Below, one piece after another: positions 8,054 through 17,595 of a DNA stretch of 54,732 bases. The first letter of the stretch is position 1; every line of letters begins with the position of its first letter. Both the position numbers and the translations under genes were made by a program. The DNA is from Synergistaceae bacterium (lineage in GTDB: Bacteria; Synergistota; Synergistia; Synergistales; Aminobacteriaceae), in assembly GCA_012521675.1 (NCBI GenBank), contig JAAYLU010000070.1, forward strand, positions 1-54,732. The letters run 5' to 3'. The notes beneath the pieces are model-generated. The model saw only the letters and a program-made list of their open reading frames with translations, had not been told where the DNA came from and made no database searches.

Positions 8054-8608
8054 ATGTCCGTAAAGAATGCTATGACAGCGGAGTTCCTGCGCTCCGCCTA
8101 CGGCGGAGAGAGCATGGCTCAGATGCGCTACCTCAGCTGGGCCGACAAGGCCGACAAGGAGGGCTTCCCGATGATCGCCCGCCTCTTCAGGGCGGTCGCT
8201 TATGCCGAGCAGGTTCACGCCAATAACCATTTCAACGTACTCGGAGGCGACGTCGCAGACACGGCGGTGACCGCCGGGGCCGTGTTCGGCATCAAGGACA
8301 CGGCGGAGAACCTGCTGGGCGGGATCATGGGCGAGGACCACGAGATAGAGCAGATGTACCCGGTCTACTACGAGGCCGCGAAGTTCCAGGGAGAGAAGGA
8401 TGCGATGCGCACATTCAACTTCGCCCTCCAGGCGGAGAAGCAGCACGCAGACCTCTTCAGAAAGGCCAGGGAGTGCGCGCTGGAGAAGAAGGACGTCGGC
8501 TTCCAAGCGATCTACGTTTGCCCCGTCTGCGGTCACACGATCGAGGACGAGGCGCCGGACAAGTGCCCGGTGTGCGGCGTCGCGAAGGACAAGTACAGGA
8601 GATTCTGA
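8054..8608 (+). CDS. rbr: Rubrerythrin
   Basis: 184 residues. The N-terminal ferritin-like domain carries the di-iron motifs (ESMAQMRYLSWAD near residue 20, EQVHANNH near 53, EKQHADLF near 125) and the C-terminal rubredoxin-like domain has two CPVCG knots (about residues 157 and 174) that hold one Fe(SCys)4. The enzyme reduces hydrogen peroxide in the cytoplasm of anaerobes using electrons from rubredoxin or NADH. The ATG follows AAGGAGG at a proper distance. It is a single-gene unit: the neighbour on the left is divergent and a strong terminator follows. A -10-like TATGAT at 8004-8009 may be part of its promoter, but I see no clear -35 or PerR-type box. Confidence 0.96.
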   Translation: MSVKNAMTAEFLRSAYGGESMAQMRYLSWADKADKEGFPMIARLFRAVAYAEQVHANNHFNVLGGDVADTAVTAGAVFGIKDTAENLLGGIMGEDHEIEQMYPVYYEAAKFQGEKDAMRTFNFALQAEKQHADLFRKARECALEKKDVGFQAIYVCPVCGHTIEDEAPDKCPVCGVAKDKYRRF

Positions 8609-8621
8609 TTCAGGACAGCGA

Positions 8622-8652
8622 AGAGGGGGGCGGAACGCCCCCCTCTCTTGTT
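8622..8652 (+). terminator. Intrinsic terminator after rubrerythrin
   Basis: A perfect 11-bp stem AGAGGGGGGCG / CGCCCCCCTCT with loop GAA (8622-8646), followed by CTTGTTT. It sits between the rubrerythrin stop and the stop of the convergent subtilisin gene at 8660. Confidence 0.85.
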
Positions 8653-8659
8653 TATCGCC

Positions 8660-11600
8660 TCAGTTGGTCTCTTCCTCGGACGCCGAGTGCTCGTCATCCA
8701 CCTCGCCAACAGGCTCCTCGACCACCGGCTCCTCAGGCTCTACCACCTCTTCAACTTCAACCGGCACCTCGGCCTCTTCGACAGCCTCTTCAGCCTCTTC
8801 GGCCTCCTCGACCTCTTCGGCCTCCTCGACTATCGGCTCTTCTTCAGGCTCGGATTCGTCAACCTCGACCACCGGCTCCTCGAACTCAGGCTCTTCCACC
8901 TCTTCGACTTCAACCGGAGCCTCGGCCTCTTCGACAGCCTCCTCGACCTCTTCGGCCTCCTCGACTATCGGCGCCTCCTCCGGCTCGGCATCGTCAACCT
9001 CGACCACCGGCTCCTCGAACTCAGGCTCTTCCACCTCTTCAACTTCAACCGGCACCTCGGCCTCTTCGACAGCCTCATCGACCTCTTCGGCCTCCTCGAC
9101 TATCGGCTCCTCCTCAGGCTCGGATTCGTCAACCTCGACCACCGGCTCCTCGAACTCAGGCTCTACCACCTCTTCAACTTCAACCGGCACCTCGGCCTCT
9201 TCGACAGCCTCTTCAGCCTCTTCGGCCTCCTCGACTATCGGCTCCTCCTCCGGCTCGGCATCGTCAACTTCGGCAGCAGGCTCCTCGACCAACGGCGCCT
9301 CCACCTCTTCAACTTCAACCGGAGCCTCCGCCTCTTCGACAGCCTCCTCGACCTCTTCGGCCTCCTCGACTATCGGTTCCTCCTCGGGCTGACTGTAGAC
9401 GCCGGTCACCGAGCTCAAACTCCCCGCTTCAACCTTCGCCGCGATCGGATCAGGAGCGATCCAGCCCTCGACGTCAGAGAATGATATCTCGTGCTCGCCG
9501 GGGGTCAGGCCCTGCACCACCTCGCCGCTCGAGTACTCCCCCTCGCCATCCAGGCACCACAGAGCCTCCTCCGGGCCCTCGATGACGGCGGAGACGGATC
9601 CCTTCACCTGCTCGTACTCCGCTTCAACCGGGGTTATCTCGTCCTTTTCGACCGTTACAGCGAGCGGTTCTGGCGCGATCCAACCCTCGGCCTCGCCGAA
9701 GCCAACGGTGTGCTCTCCCGTCGGAAGGCCCCGGACCACCTCTCCGCTGGAGTACTCGTCCTCGCCTCCCAGGTTCCACAGGGCGTCCCCGGGCCCTTCG
9801 ATGGAGACTGAGAGAGAGCCAGTGTGACGCTTGTAATCTCCCGCGGCTATGGTGGTCACGTCACGGAACACCGTTATCGGCTGATCCTCGGGCGTCTCCC
9901 ATCCCTCGACCTCAAGGAAGCTCACCTTGCGATCACCCACGGGGACGACCTTCGACGCCTCGCCCGCTGCATGAGCTCCTTCGACGCCCTCCACGAACCA
10001 CCTGGCCTCCTCCGGCCCCTCGATGTAGACGGCCACGGTACCGACATGCTGCAAGTACCAGCCTCTCAGCTCCGTCACCGCGTCCTTTGCTACGACGAGC
10101 CCGTGGTCAAGCGGCTTGTCCCAGCCCTCGACGTCGGAGAAGATTATCGTATGCTCGCCTGTTGCAATATCTCCTACGGTAGCTCCGCTGTGGTGGCTCC
10201 CCTCGCCGTCGACGCTCCAGCGCGCCGTGGCCGGCCCCTCGATTGTCACAGCCACCGAGCCGAGGTGCCGCTTGTAGCCGGGTTCAGCCTTCGCCAAGGA
10301 ATCCTTAGCCACAGTCAGCTGGAACTCCTTCGGGGAGTCCCATCCATCCACCTGCGAGAAGCTGATCCTGTGCGTTCCAACAGGAACTCCGTCCACAGTC
10401 TCGCCCTTCTCGTAGCTCCCCTCCCCGTCAAGGATCCAGCGCCCCTCCCCGGGTCCGCTGAAGGGGATCCTGATCGAGCCCCTGTGGATGGTAAACACCG
10501 CATCGACCTTCGCCGTCTCGTCCTTGGTCACTGTGACCGAGACATCGTCCGGCTCGTCCCAATCTAAAAGATCGTAGAATGTCACGGTGTAATCGCCCAC
10601 AACGAGGTCCCTGACCACCTCGCCGTCCTTGTGGAAGTTCTCTCCGTCCATAGTCCAGCGGGCCTCCACCGGACCGTCGATATTCACCTGGATCGCGCCC
10701 CTATGGCGCTTGTAGGCGACCTCCGCCTTTGCAAGGGCTTCGTTCGCCACTGTGACCGTCAGGCTCTCCGGCTCGTCCCAATCGTCCACCTTCGAGAAGG
10801 AGATGCTATGCGCCCCGACGACCACGCCCTGAACGACCTCGCCGCTGGCGTAGACTCCTTCGCCGTCCAGGTGCCAGGTGGCCTCCTCCGGCTCGGTGAT
10901 GTCGACGGTTATCGAGCCCCTGTGCTCCGAGTATGCGCCCTCGGCCTTGGCCGTCGCGTCCTTGGCCACCAGGACCGTTGCTCGCTCCGGCGTGTGCCAG
11001 TCCGGGACATCCGAGAAGACGACCGTGTACTCGCCCACGGGCACACCCGACAAGACCTCGCCGGCCGCGAGAGCCCCGTCAACTCCGTCCAAGTGCCACT
11101 TGGCCGCCTCGGGCCCTTCGATCGCCACTGCCACCGAGCCAGTGTGCTTCTCGTAAGCCTTGTCCAACTCCGCCACGGAGTCGCGCTTCACGGACACCTG
11201 GATCGAGGCGGGGCTGTCCCAGTCGCGGACCGCGGAGAAGGAGATCGTGTAGTCGCCCACCGGCAGATCGGACACCGTCTCGCCGTTCACGTAGAGACCC
11301 CTGCCGTTTATGGCCCAGCTTGCGTCGTCCGGGCCTTCGATGTTCACCTTTATCGAGCCGACATGCCGGACGTAGACCCCGCGAGAGTAAATCGTCGAAT
11401 CCTTCTCCACCTGTATGGCGATGTCGGCGGGCCTGTCCCAGTCGGGAACATCGGCGAAGCCTATGGTGCGCTCGCCTGTCGGTATGTTCTCGGCGGCCTC
11501 TCCTCCGGCATATTCGCCCTCTCCATCGAGCCCCCAGGACGCGCCTTCCGGCCCGACTATCGTCACGACCACCGACCCGGTCTGCCTCTTGTAAACGCCG

Positions 11601-13264
11601 GTCAGGGCAAGAGGCGCGTTTCCGTGGACAGTCACGGCCTGCGGCTCCGGCGAATCCCACCCGGGGACGTCGGAGTAGGTGACTGTGCGCTTCCCTGCCA
11701 CCTTGCCTATTGTCTGGTCGCTTTCGAACAGTTCCTCGCCGTTCAGCGACCAACGCCCCTCCACCGGCCCCTCGACCGTGACCCAGAGGGAGGCCTTGTG
11801 CTGACTGTACTGCCCCTCCACCTCCGTCTGTTCATCGACCGCGACGGCTATGTCCAAATCGGCAGGCTTGGACCACAGGTCGACCTCGTGGTAGGTGACC
11901 GTGTGATCCCCGACCGGCACACCGGACAGGATGTAGCCGCTCTCGTACCGCCCCTTGTCGTCGAGGCCCCAGCGGGACGAGCCCGGTCCCTGGATCGCGA
12001 CCGTCACCGAACCTCTCTCGTTCTTTACAGCCGCGCCGACGTTAAGAGCGCCGTAAGCGACCCTGCCCGCCAGCGCCTTGTCCCTGGCGGCAAACTCGAG
12101 TATGCGCTCCTTGACCCCGGAGGCCGAAAGTTCCGGGTCGGCGATGGCCACAAGTGCCGCCGAGCCCGCCGCGAAGCCGGAGGCCGCGGACGTGCCGTTG
12201 ATAACCTGGTAACCGCCGTCCAGAGCCGTGCTCAACACCTCGAAACCTGGTGCGGCGATGTCCACGGCAAGCCCATGGTTGGCCGACTTCACAGGATTAC
12301 CGTTCTCCATCACCGCGGTTACCGTCAGGACTCCCTCGGCGGAGAGAGAGGCGGGGTAGATCTTGTTCCCCTTGTATCCGCCGCCGGCAGAGTCGATGTT
12401 CTGCCCCTCGTTGCCCGCCGCGGCGACGAGAAGTATCCCCGCGTCGGAGACGGCCCTGCAGGCAACCGCGAACGGGTCGGATTCGAGGTCTTCGACCTCG
12501 GGCGTCCAGGCGCCGAAGGCCATGTTCGCTACTCGTATGTTAAGGCCGCGCTTCTTCTGCCCTAGGACGTAGTCGAGACCGGCCATGACGTGTCCGTAAC
12601 TGCCCGCGCCATTGGCGTCAAGGACCTTAACCGAGAGAAGGCGCGCACTGTCGCCCGCCGTGGCGCCGACTATCCCCGCGACGAGGGTCCCGTGCCCGTT
12701 GTCGTCAAACGGTCCCCTGACGACGCTGACGAGGTTCTTCCCGAACTCCCCGTCCTTGTCGCTTCCTGCGTTTGAGGCAAGGTACTCGTGGTCCGCCTTT
12801 ATTCCCGTGTCAAGGATGGCGACATACACCTCGTCCCCGCCGGTCGCAAGTGCCCAGGCATCAAACGCCCTTATATACTCGATCCCCCATGACGACTCGA
12901 GCTCAGGGTCGTCCTGGCTCGCCAGGATTTTGACTATGTAGTTAGGCGTCGCTCCCCTGACACCAGGGAGGGCACGGACCTCCTCCAGAAGCTCGTCAAC
13001 AGGCTTCTCCGCCGACTTGATCTGGAAGATGCACTTTCCCGAGGCGTCCGCTATGGCCTCGTAGGTGCGTATGACCTTGGAACCGGTGGCCTCTGCGACT
13101 CGCCCGGAAAGGGGCTCCACCTCCGACGCGCCGCCCGGCGCGTCCATCAGAACAAGCACGTCCCCCCTCACGAACTCCAGGTTCGGGGCCTTCGGCTGCG
13201 CACAAGCACAGCCACCATATAGGAATAGCAATAACAGTGCCAACGCCAGTTTCACTTTCTTCAT
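8660..13264 (-). CDS. Giant secreted subtilisin-like protease with twelve repeats and acidic tail
   Basis: 1534 residues from the ATG at 13264 (an ORF extension to 13354 has no signal peptide at its start). Order: signal peptide (1-20, with a possible but imperfect lipobox YGGC), inhibitor-like propeptide (about 33-112), S8 catalytic domain with Asp152 (LDTG), His191 (NGHGT), oxyanion Asn285 (AAGNEG) and Ser359 (NGTSAA), then twelve repeats of about 73 residues (418-1292), then a highly acidic Glu/Pro/Val tail (1293-1534). The repeats have the core IEGPEEARWxLDGEGxY and end GWDxPE; they look like small beta domains of PEGA type. The protease is probably active outside the inner membrane and the repeats may bind a surface or substrate. 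No Synerg-CTERM or other anchor is visible at the C-terminus, which ends with hydrophilic residues. Confidence 0.88.
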   Translation of the reverse strand: MKKVKLALALLLLFLYGGCACAQPKAPNLEFVRGDVLVLMDAPGGASEVEPLSGRVAEATGSKVIRTYEAIADASGKCIFQIKSAEKPVDELLEEVRALPGVRGATPNYIVKILASQDDPELESSWGIEYIRAFDAWALATGGDEVYVAILDTGIKADHEYLASNAGSDKDGEFGKNLVSVVRGPFDDNGHGTLVAGIVGATAGDSARLLSVKVLDANGAGSYGHVMAGLDYVLGQKKRGLNIRVANMAFGAWTPEVEDLESDPFAVACRAVSDAGILLVAAAGNEGQNIDSAGGGYKGNKIYPASLSAEGVLTVTAVMENGNPVKSANHGLAVDIAAPGFEVLSTALDGGYQVINGTSAASGFAAGSAALVAIADPELSASGVKERILEFAARDKALAGRVAYGALNVGAAVKNERGSVTVAIQGPGSSRWGLDDKGRYESGYILSGVPVGDHTVTYHEVDLWSKPADLDIAVAVDEQTEVEGQYSQHKASLWVTVEGPVEGRWSLNGEELFESDQTIGKVAGKRTVTYSDVPGWDSPEPQAVTVHGNAPLALTGVYKRQTGSVVVTIVGPEGASWGLDGEGEYAGGEAAENIPTGERTIGFADVPDWDRPADIAIQVEKDSTIYSRGVYVRHVGSIKVNIEGPDDASWAINGRGLYVNGETVSDLPVGDYTISFSAVRDWDSPASIQVSVKRDSVAELDKAYEKHTGSVAVAIEGPEAAKWHLDGVDGALAAGEVLSGVPVGEYTVVFSDVPDWHTPERATVLVAKDATAKAEGAYSEHRGSITVDITEPEEATWHLDGEGVYASGEVVQGVVVGAHSISFSKVDDWDEPESLTVTVANEALAKAEVAYKRHRGAIQVNIDGPVEARWTMDGENFHKDGEVVRDLVVGDYTVTFYDLLDWDEPDDVSVTVTKDETAKVDAVFTIHRGSIRIPFSGPGEGRWILDGEGSYEKGETVDGVPVGTHRISFSQVDGWDSPKEFQLTVAKDSLAKAEPGYKRHLGSVAVTIEGPATARWSVDGEGSHHSGATVGDIATGEHTIIFSDVEGWDKPLDHGLVVAKDAVTELRGWYLQHVGTVAVYIEGPEEARWFVEGVEGAHAAGEASKVVPVGDRKVSFLEVEGWETPEDQPITVFRDVTTIAAGDYKRHTGSLSVSIEGPGDALWNLGGEDEYSSGEVVRGLPTGEHTVGFGEAEGWIAPEPLAVTVEKDEITPVEAEYEQVKGSVSAVIEGPEEALWCLDGEGEYSSGEVVQGLTPGEHEISFSDVEGWIAPDPIAAKVEAGSLSSVTGVYSQPEEEPIVEEAEEVEEAVEEAEAPVEVEEVEAPLVEEPAAEVDDAEPEEEPIVEEAEEAEEAVEEAEVPVEVEEVVEPEFEEPVVEVDESEPEEEPIVEEAEEVDEAVEEAEVPVEVEEVEEPEFEEPVVEVDDAEPEEAPIVEEAEEVEEAVEEAEAPVEVEEVEEPEFEEPVVEVDESEPEEEPIVEEAEEVEEAEEAEEAVEEAEVPVEVEEVVEPEEPVVEEPVGEVDDEHSASEEETN
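8663..9388 (-). repeat. Acidic 45-residue tandem repeats at the protease C-terminus
   Basis: Five units, each beginning PEEEPIVEEAEE (one reads PEEAP) and four of them exactly 45 codons (135 bases) long. Units differ by small substitutions such as VDESE/VDDAE; the last unit is longer and carries an extra EEAEEAEE stretch. The DNA is nearly identical between units, so length change by slippage or recombination is likely between strains. Confidence 0.9.
9389..12013 (-). repeat. Twelve diverged 73-residue protein repeats
   Basis: Counting starts of the type SVxVxIEGP gives twelve consecutive units of about 72-74 codons. Each has a Trp about 5 residues after IEGP (ARW, SRW, AKW), a DG-x-G segment, a G-E-x-V turn, a VG-x-(H/Y)-T strand and a W-x-x-P before the next unit. 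Unlike the acidic tail, the DNA copies are well diverged, indicating an old amplification under selection on the protein. Confidence 0.88.
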
Positions 13265-13310
13265 CAAGATCACCATCCATTTAACTGTGCTGTAAAAGTA
13301 CGCCTTGTTT

Positions 13311-13338
13311 ATCGTACACCATCGCTTCCAGATGTCAA
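13311..13338 (-). promoter_or_regulatory. Putative sigma70 promoter of the giant subtilisin
   Basis: On the minus strand TTGACA (13333-13338) and TACGAT (13311-13316) are separated by 16 bases, 47 bases upstream of the chosen ATG at 13264. It implies transcription separate from the RND genes upstream. The remaining bases to 13403 hold nothing I recognise. Confidence 0.5.
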
Positions 13339-13403
13339 TTGCGTGAGCAGCCATCCTGACGCAAGTTCAGTCGGTTTTCGCGCGGAGTACACCGGTTCTC
13401 CGG

Positions 13404-16400
13404 TCAAGCCCCGAAGCCCAGTTTTGCCTTCAGCCCCCAGACCATCTTGTACACGGGCGGTATCAGGAAAAGGGCCAGCACTCCCCCCGCTATCAGCCCT
13501 CCTATCGAGACGATGGCCATCGGCGAGCGGTAGGATCCCCCTTGGCCGATCCCCATGGCGAGCGGTACCATCGCGATGACCGACGTCGCATCGGCCATAA
13601 TTATCGGGCGAAGACGCACCCTGCACGCCTCGACTATCGCCGACGCCGGATCCTTGCCCTCCTTTCTCAGGATCTCGGCGAAGTCCACGACCACTATGGC
13701 ATTGTTGACCACCAACCCCACCAGCATGATGACCCCCATCAGAGCGTAGACGGACAGAGGCGTGCCGGTCAGCAGCAGCGCCGGGATCACGCCTATTATC
13801 GAAAGGGGGACCGTAAGCATTATCACCAGCGCGAAGACGAACGACTCCAGTATGGCGGCGATCATCAGGAAAGTCAGCAGTACCGCCAGGGCGAGGGCCA
13901 AGTTCAGAGTGCCGAAGTTCTCCTGTATCGACCTTATCTCGCCCGCGTAGGAGAAGCCGTAACCCAGCGGGAGCGGCACCTCCTCCAGCCTGCTTCTTAT
14001 CGCCCTGTACACGTCACCGACGGTGACACCCTGCACGTCCGCCTCGACTGTTATAGAGCGCTGCCTCTCCTTGCGAAGAATCTGGGTGGGCCCCATTGTG
14101 TGCTTGAGCTCGGCCAGGTCCCTAAGAGAGACGAATCCCGCGGACGTCGGGAAGGGAAGGTCCGGAAGCTGGAAGGGGCTTGCCACCTCGTCCGCTTTCA
14201 ACTTTACCAGGATGTCGTACTCCTTCCCCGCCTCGCGGAAGACCCCTGCACTCAGCCCTGTGACGTAGCCGCGCAGCGTATCGGACAGGCTCTCGGTATT
14301 GAAGTTGAGCCTGGCCATCCTGAGGCGGTCCGGGACTAGCTGTATCTCCGGACGCCCCGTCCTCCAGTCCAGGTCAACGTCGACCACGCCGTCAATCTCG
14401 CGCAGAGCGTCCATGACGGTGACAGCGAGGGAGTTAAGAGTTACGGCGTCCTCCCCCCTGACGACCACCTGGATCGGCTTGCCTCGCACGCCGCCTCGCC
14501 CTCCTCCGGCCGACACGCTCGACTTCACGTCCGGCAGAGACGCAAGCAGGGGACGCAGCGGTGTCGCGAATGAAAAGCTGGACGGCCTGTCGGGCGCGTC
14601 ATCCAGATATATGCGGATGGACGACCTGTTCAGCCCGGACCTCGAACCCCCTCCGCCTATCACGACGCTGGCGCCCGACACGTGAGGCAGGGACAGCACG
14701 TGGCTCTCCACCTGCCTGGTCAGGCGATCGGTCATGGCCAGCGAAGCCGACGCCGACGTCTCCATGCTGATCGACACCTGCCCCTCGTCGGACATGGGGA
14801 AGAACTGGAAGCCGACCTTTCCGGCCAGCATCACCGAGCCAACGCACAGAGCGACGAACAGCAGAATCGTCGTCGCCGGGAAGCGGACCGCCAGCCGCAC
14901 CAGCACGTGGTGCAGCTCCTCGAACCCTTGGTAGAGCCACTGCCACCAGCCGGTCAGCAGGCGGCTGAGTGTCGATGGCCCGGAGGATCGCCCCATCCGC
15001 GCCGCAAGCATCGGGGTCACCGTCAGCGCAACCCAGAGGGAGAAGAGCGTCGAGAAAACGACCGTCATCGCGAAGGGGTTGAACATCTGTCCCATGGGCC
15101 CTCCCGCCAGGGCTATCGGGATGAAGACTCCCAGGTTGGTCGAGGTGGTGGACAGCACCGCCAGAGCGATCTCCCTTGTCCCCAGCTCCGCGGCCTGCAG
15201 CCTATCGTGTCCCAGCTCCCGGTATCTGATTATGTTCTCTATCACGAGTATCGAGTTGTTCACCAGTATGCCAGTCGATATTGCAAGGCCGAGCGTAGTC
15301 ATAAGGTTGAGGGAGTAGCCCGCGAGAACCATCGGCATGAAGGTCGCCACCACCGCGGTCGGCATCACGAATGCCACCAGCAGGGTGGCTGACATCCTCC
15401 CCAGGAATAAGAAGAGTATCAGGGCGGTCAGCAGAGTGCCGATTATCATGTCCCGGAAGACGTTCCAGATGGACTCGGAGATCAGCTCCCCGTCGTCGAA
15501 CGGGATCGCCATGGAGAATCCGGGCGGCAGATCCGGAACGATCTTATCCAGCAGCTCGCGCACGGCCCGGCTCGCCTTCACCACATTGCCGTCGGGGACC
15601 GCCGTGAGATATAGGATGAATGAGTCGCTGCCGTTGTAGCGGGCCAGGCGGCGCACCTCGGCGGTGGAGTCAGTCACCGACGCTATGTCCGCAAGCCGCA
15701 CAGACACGCCCTTCGACAGGGGTATCTGCAGCTCCTCAAGCTCCCGCACCGTGGCCGACTCGCCGACCACGCGCAGGATCGACTCCTGGTCCTCCAACGA
15801 TATGCGCCCGGAGGGAGAGCTGTAGTTGCCGCTCCTGATCATGTTCGTCACCTGGCGTATGCCAAGGCCGAGGCTGGCGAGAGCCACAGGGTCGAGGTCC
15901 ACGTGTATCTCTCGCGTCAACCCGCCGTCCAGCGAAACGTCCGCCACGTCGGTCACCTGCGACAGCCTTCGCTGAACCCTGTCCTCCAGTATGTCGTACG
16001 CCCTCTGGGGCGGCAGGGTGGAGGTGAAGACAATCGACATGAAGGAGCGAGCGTTCATGTCGAACTTCCTGACCACCGGATCGTCCGCGTCCTCGGGAAG
16101 TCGCACCGTCCTCACCCGGTTGGCCACGTCGAGCGCCGCGTCCGCCAGGTCCACGTCCGCGTCGAACTCGACGAAGACGAAGGACAGCCCCTCCAGCGAG
16201 GAGCTCTCTATCTTTCTGCTACCCTGCACCTGGCTGATAGCATCCTCAAGCGGCTTGGTAACGAGCATCTCCATATCCTCCGGCCCGGCGCCCGAATAGC
16301 GGGTGATAACGGAGACGAAAGGGACCTCTATCTTGGGAAGCAGAGATATTCCCATGCCGTTCATGGCCGAAAGCCCCAGCAGCACGGCGAGGATGACGAT

Positions 16401-16448
16401 CACCAGGGTCAGCACGGGACGCCTGATGGATAGTCCGATTATGCCCAT
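13404..16448 (-). CDS. RND family efflux transporter, inner-membrane permease (AcrB-like)
   Basis: 1014 residues, the usual length of HAE1-type RND pumps, with the typical start MGIIGLSIRRPVLTLVIVILAVLLG, two large periplasmic domains and twelve membrane helices. It exports hydrophobic or amphipathic compounds using an ion gradient, together with the adaptor encoded directly upstream (stop codon and ATG abut: TAGATG). No TolC-like gene is in the window. Odd point: the proton-relay positions equivalent to AcrB D407/D408 and K940 read Asn-Asn (GILVNNSILVIEN, helix 4) and Asn (GLVVNNAIVVVDF, helix 10), so the usual acidic residue in helix 4 is missing. Substrate unknown. Confidence 0.93.
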   Translation of the reverse strand: MGIIGLSIRRPVLTLVIVILAVLLGLSAMNGMGISLLPKIEVPFVSVITRYSGAGPEDMEMLVTKPLEDAISQVQGSRKIESSSLEGLSFVFVEFDADVDLADAALDVANRVRTVRLPEDADDPVVRKFDMNARSFMSIVFTSTLPPQRAYDILEDRVQRRLSQVTDVADVSLDGGLTREIHVDLDPVALASLGLGIRQVTNMIRSGNYSSPSGRISLEDQESILRVVGESATVRELEELQIPLSKGVSVRLADIASVTDSTAEVRRLARYNGSDSFILYLTAVPDGNVVKASRAVRELLDKIVPDLPPGFSMAIPFDDGELISESIWNVFRDMIIGTLLTALILFLFLGRMSATLLVAFVMPTAVVATFMPMVLAGYSLNLMTTLGLAISTGILVNNSILVIENIIRYRELGHDRLQAAELGTREIALAVLSTTSTNLGVFIPIALAGGPMGQMFNPFAMTVVFSTLFSLWVALTVTPMLAARMGRSSGPSTLSRLLTGWWQWLYQGFEELHHVLVRLAVRFPATTILLFVALCVGSVMLAGKVGFQFFPMSDEGQVSISMETSASASLAMTDRLTRQVESHVLSLPHVSGASVVIGGGGSRSGLNRSSIRIYLDDAPDRPSSFSFATPLRPLLASLPDVKSSVSAGGGRGGVRGKPIQVVVRGEDAVTLNSLAVTVMDALREIDGVVDVDLDWRTGRPEIQLVPDRLRMARLNFNTESLSDTLRGYVTGLSAGVFREAGKEYDILVKLKADEVASPFQLPDLPFPTSAGFVSLRDLAELKHTMGPTQILRKERQRSITVEADVQGVTVGDVYRAIRSRLEEVPLPLGYGFSYAGEIRSIQENFGTLNLALALAVLLTFLMIAAILESFVFALVIMLTVPLSIIGVIPALLLTGTPLSVYALMGVIMLVGLVVNNAIVVVDFAEILRKEGKDPASAIVEACRVRLRPIIMADATSVIAMVPLAMGIGQGGSYRSPMAIVSIGGLIAGGVLALFLIPPVYKMVWGLKAKLGFGA

Positions 16449-17540
16449 CTAGCCGCCGTCGCCCCCGTTCGCGCCCGTGCGCAGCCTGCCGTCCGAGACT
16501 GTCACCTTGGCCCCCTCGTACAGGTTGCCCGCCCCCAGCTTCGCCACCATGTCGCCGGGCGCGAGGCCGGAGAGCACCTCCATGAAGCCGCCGCTCCCCT
16601 CGCCCGCCTCTATATCGCGGCGAGCCGCCAAGCCCCCCTCGACGATGAACACGTAGGGACGCCCGTCCTCGCGCAGGATGCACTCGTACGGGACGGCCAG
16701 GGCGTCCTCCTTGCGCACCATGAGGACCTCCATCCGCGCATAGTCGCCCGGTATCAGGGAACAGTCCGGCGGAAGCCCGACTATACCCCGGAAGAAGCCG
16801 GTCTGAGGATCCGCCTCCGGGTCCAGGCGCAAAATCGAGCCGGTGGCCTCACCGCCCCAGGGAGCTCTGACCAGGACCTCCATGCCCGGCTTTATAAGCC
16901 CTCGGATCGTCGGTGAGATCAGCATCTCGACCTCCCGCCTGTCGAAGTCCGCGACGGCGAGCAGCTCGCGCCCCGGGTCGGCGAACTCCCCTACCTCGAC
17001 GCTCTTTCGGACCACCACGCCGTTGAGGGCCGAGCGAATCTGGACGCGCGACACGGTCGTGCGCGCATCGCGCAGCCTCGCGGCCTCCTCCTGCACCGCG
17101 ACGTTGGCCCTGTCCAGCTCCTGCTTCGACGCGCCGCCCGCCTCGAACAGGCTCTTGAGGCGATCGTAGCGGGACTTCGCTTCATCGTAGGCCGCCTTTC
17201 GAGCGCCCAGCAGCGCCACCTGGCTCTGCCCCGCGAGGGACACAAGCACGTCCCCCTTCTTCACCAAGTCGCCGACCTCGACGTTGACCTCCTCCACGAC
17301 CTCGCGCGATGGCGCCGATACCTTCTGCACCTGCGCCGAGCGAACCGTGCCGAAGAAACTGCGCCTTATCTCGAAGAGCTGCGGCCGCACCTCGTAAACC
17401 GTGATGGTGATCCCGGCCGAAGGAGGGGGAATCCTGCTCTGCGCCCCCGACGGCACTGCTATCCTGTAGCCCAGGAAACCCAAAGTCCCGGCCAGGAGAA
17501 ACACCCAGAAAAGAACGTTCGCTTTTTTCAATACCGACAT
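16449..17540 (-). CDS. RND efflux periplasmic adaptor subunit (membrane fusion protein)
   Basis: 363 residues from the ATG at 17540, which has AGGAGGGT 3 bases upstream; an in-frame ATG 15 bases earlier overlaps that site. An N-terminal membrane anchor (VLFWVFLLAGTLGFLGY) is followed by a lipoyl-like half motif (VSAPSREVVEEVNVEVGDLVKKGDVLVSL), a helical hairpin (about 105-150) and the returning barrel strand (IRSALNGVVVRKSVEVGEF), then beta-barrel and membrane-proximal domains. It links the inner-membrane pump to an outer-membrane channel. It is the first gene of a two-gene operon with the pump. Confidence 0.93.
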   Translation of the reverse strand: MSVLKKANVLFWVFLLAGTLGFLGYRIAVPSGAQSRIPPPSAGITITVYEVRPQLFEIRRSFFGTVRSAQVQKVSAPSREVVEEVNVEVGDLVKKGDVLVSLAGQSQVALLGARKAAYDEAKSRYDRLKSLFEAGGASKQELDRANVAVQEEAARLRDARTTVSRVQIRSALNGVVVRKSVEVGEFADPGRELLAVADFDRREVEMLISPTIRGLIKPGMEVLVRAPWGGEATGSILRLDPEADPQTGFFRGIVGLPPDCSLIPGDYARMEVLMVRKEDALAVPYECILREDGRPYVFIVEGGLAARRDIEAGEGSGGFMEVLSGLAPGDMVAKLGAGNLYEGAKVTVSDGRLRTGANGGDGG

Positions 17541-17595
17541 CGCACCCTCCTGCAACTCGCGTTGCTCCGATGTAATCTCGGTTTATTCTATCACC

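Noticed and set aside
8648-9484. Plus-strand Ser/Thr-rich and Leu/Phe-rich ORFs over the acidic repeat
   Set aside because: They arise from the repeated DNA of the protease tail read in other frames.
8663-12013. CRISPR-like regular spacing
   Set aside because: The period comes from protein repeats in a continuous reading frame, with no conserved repeat/unique spacer structure.
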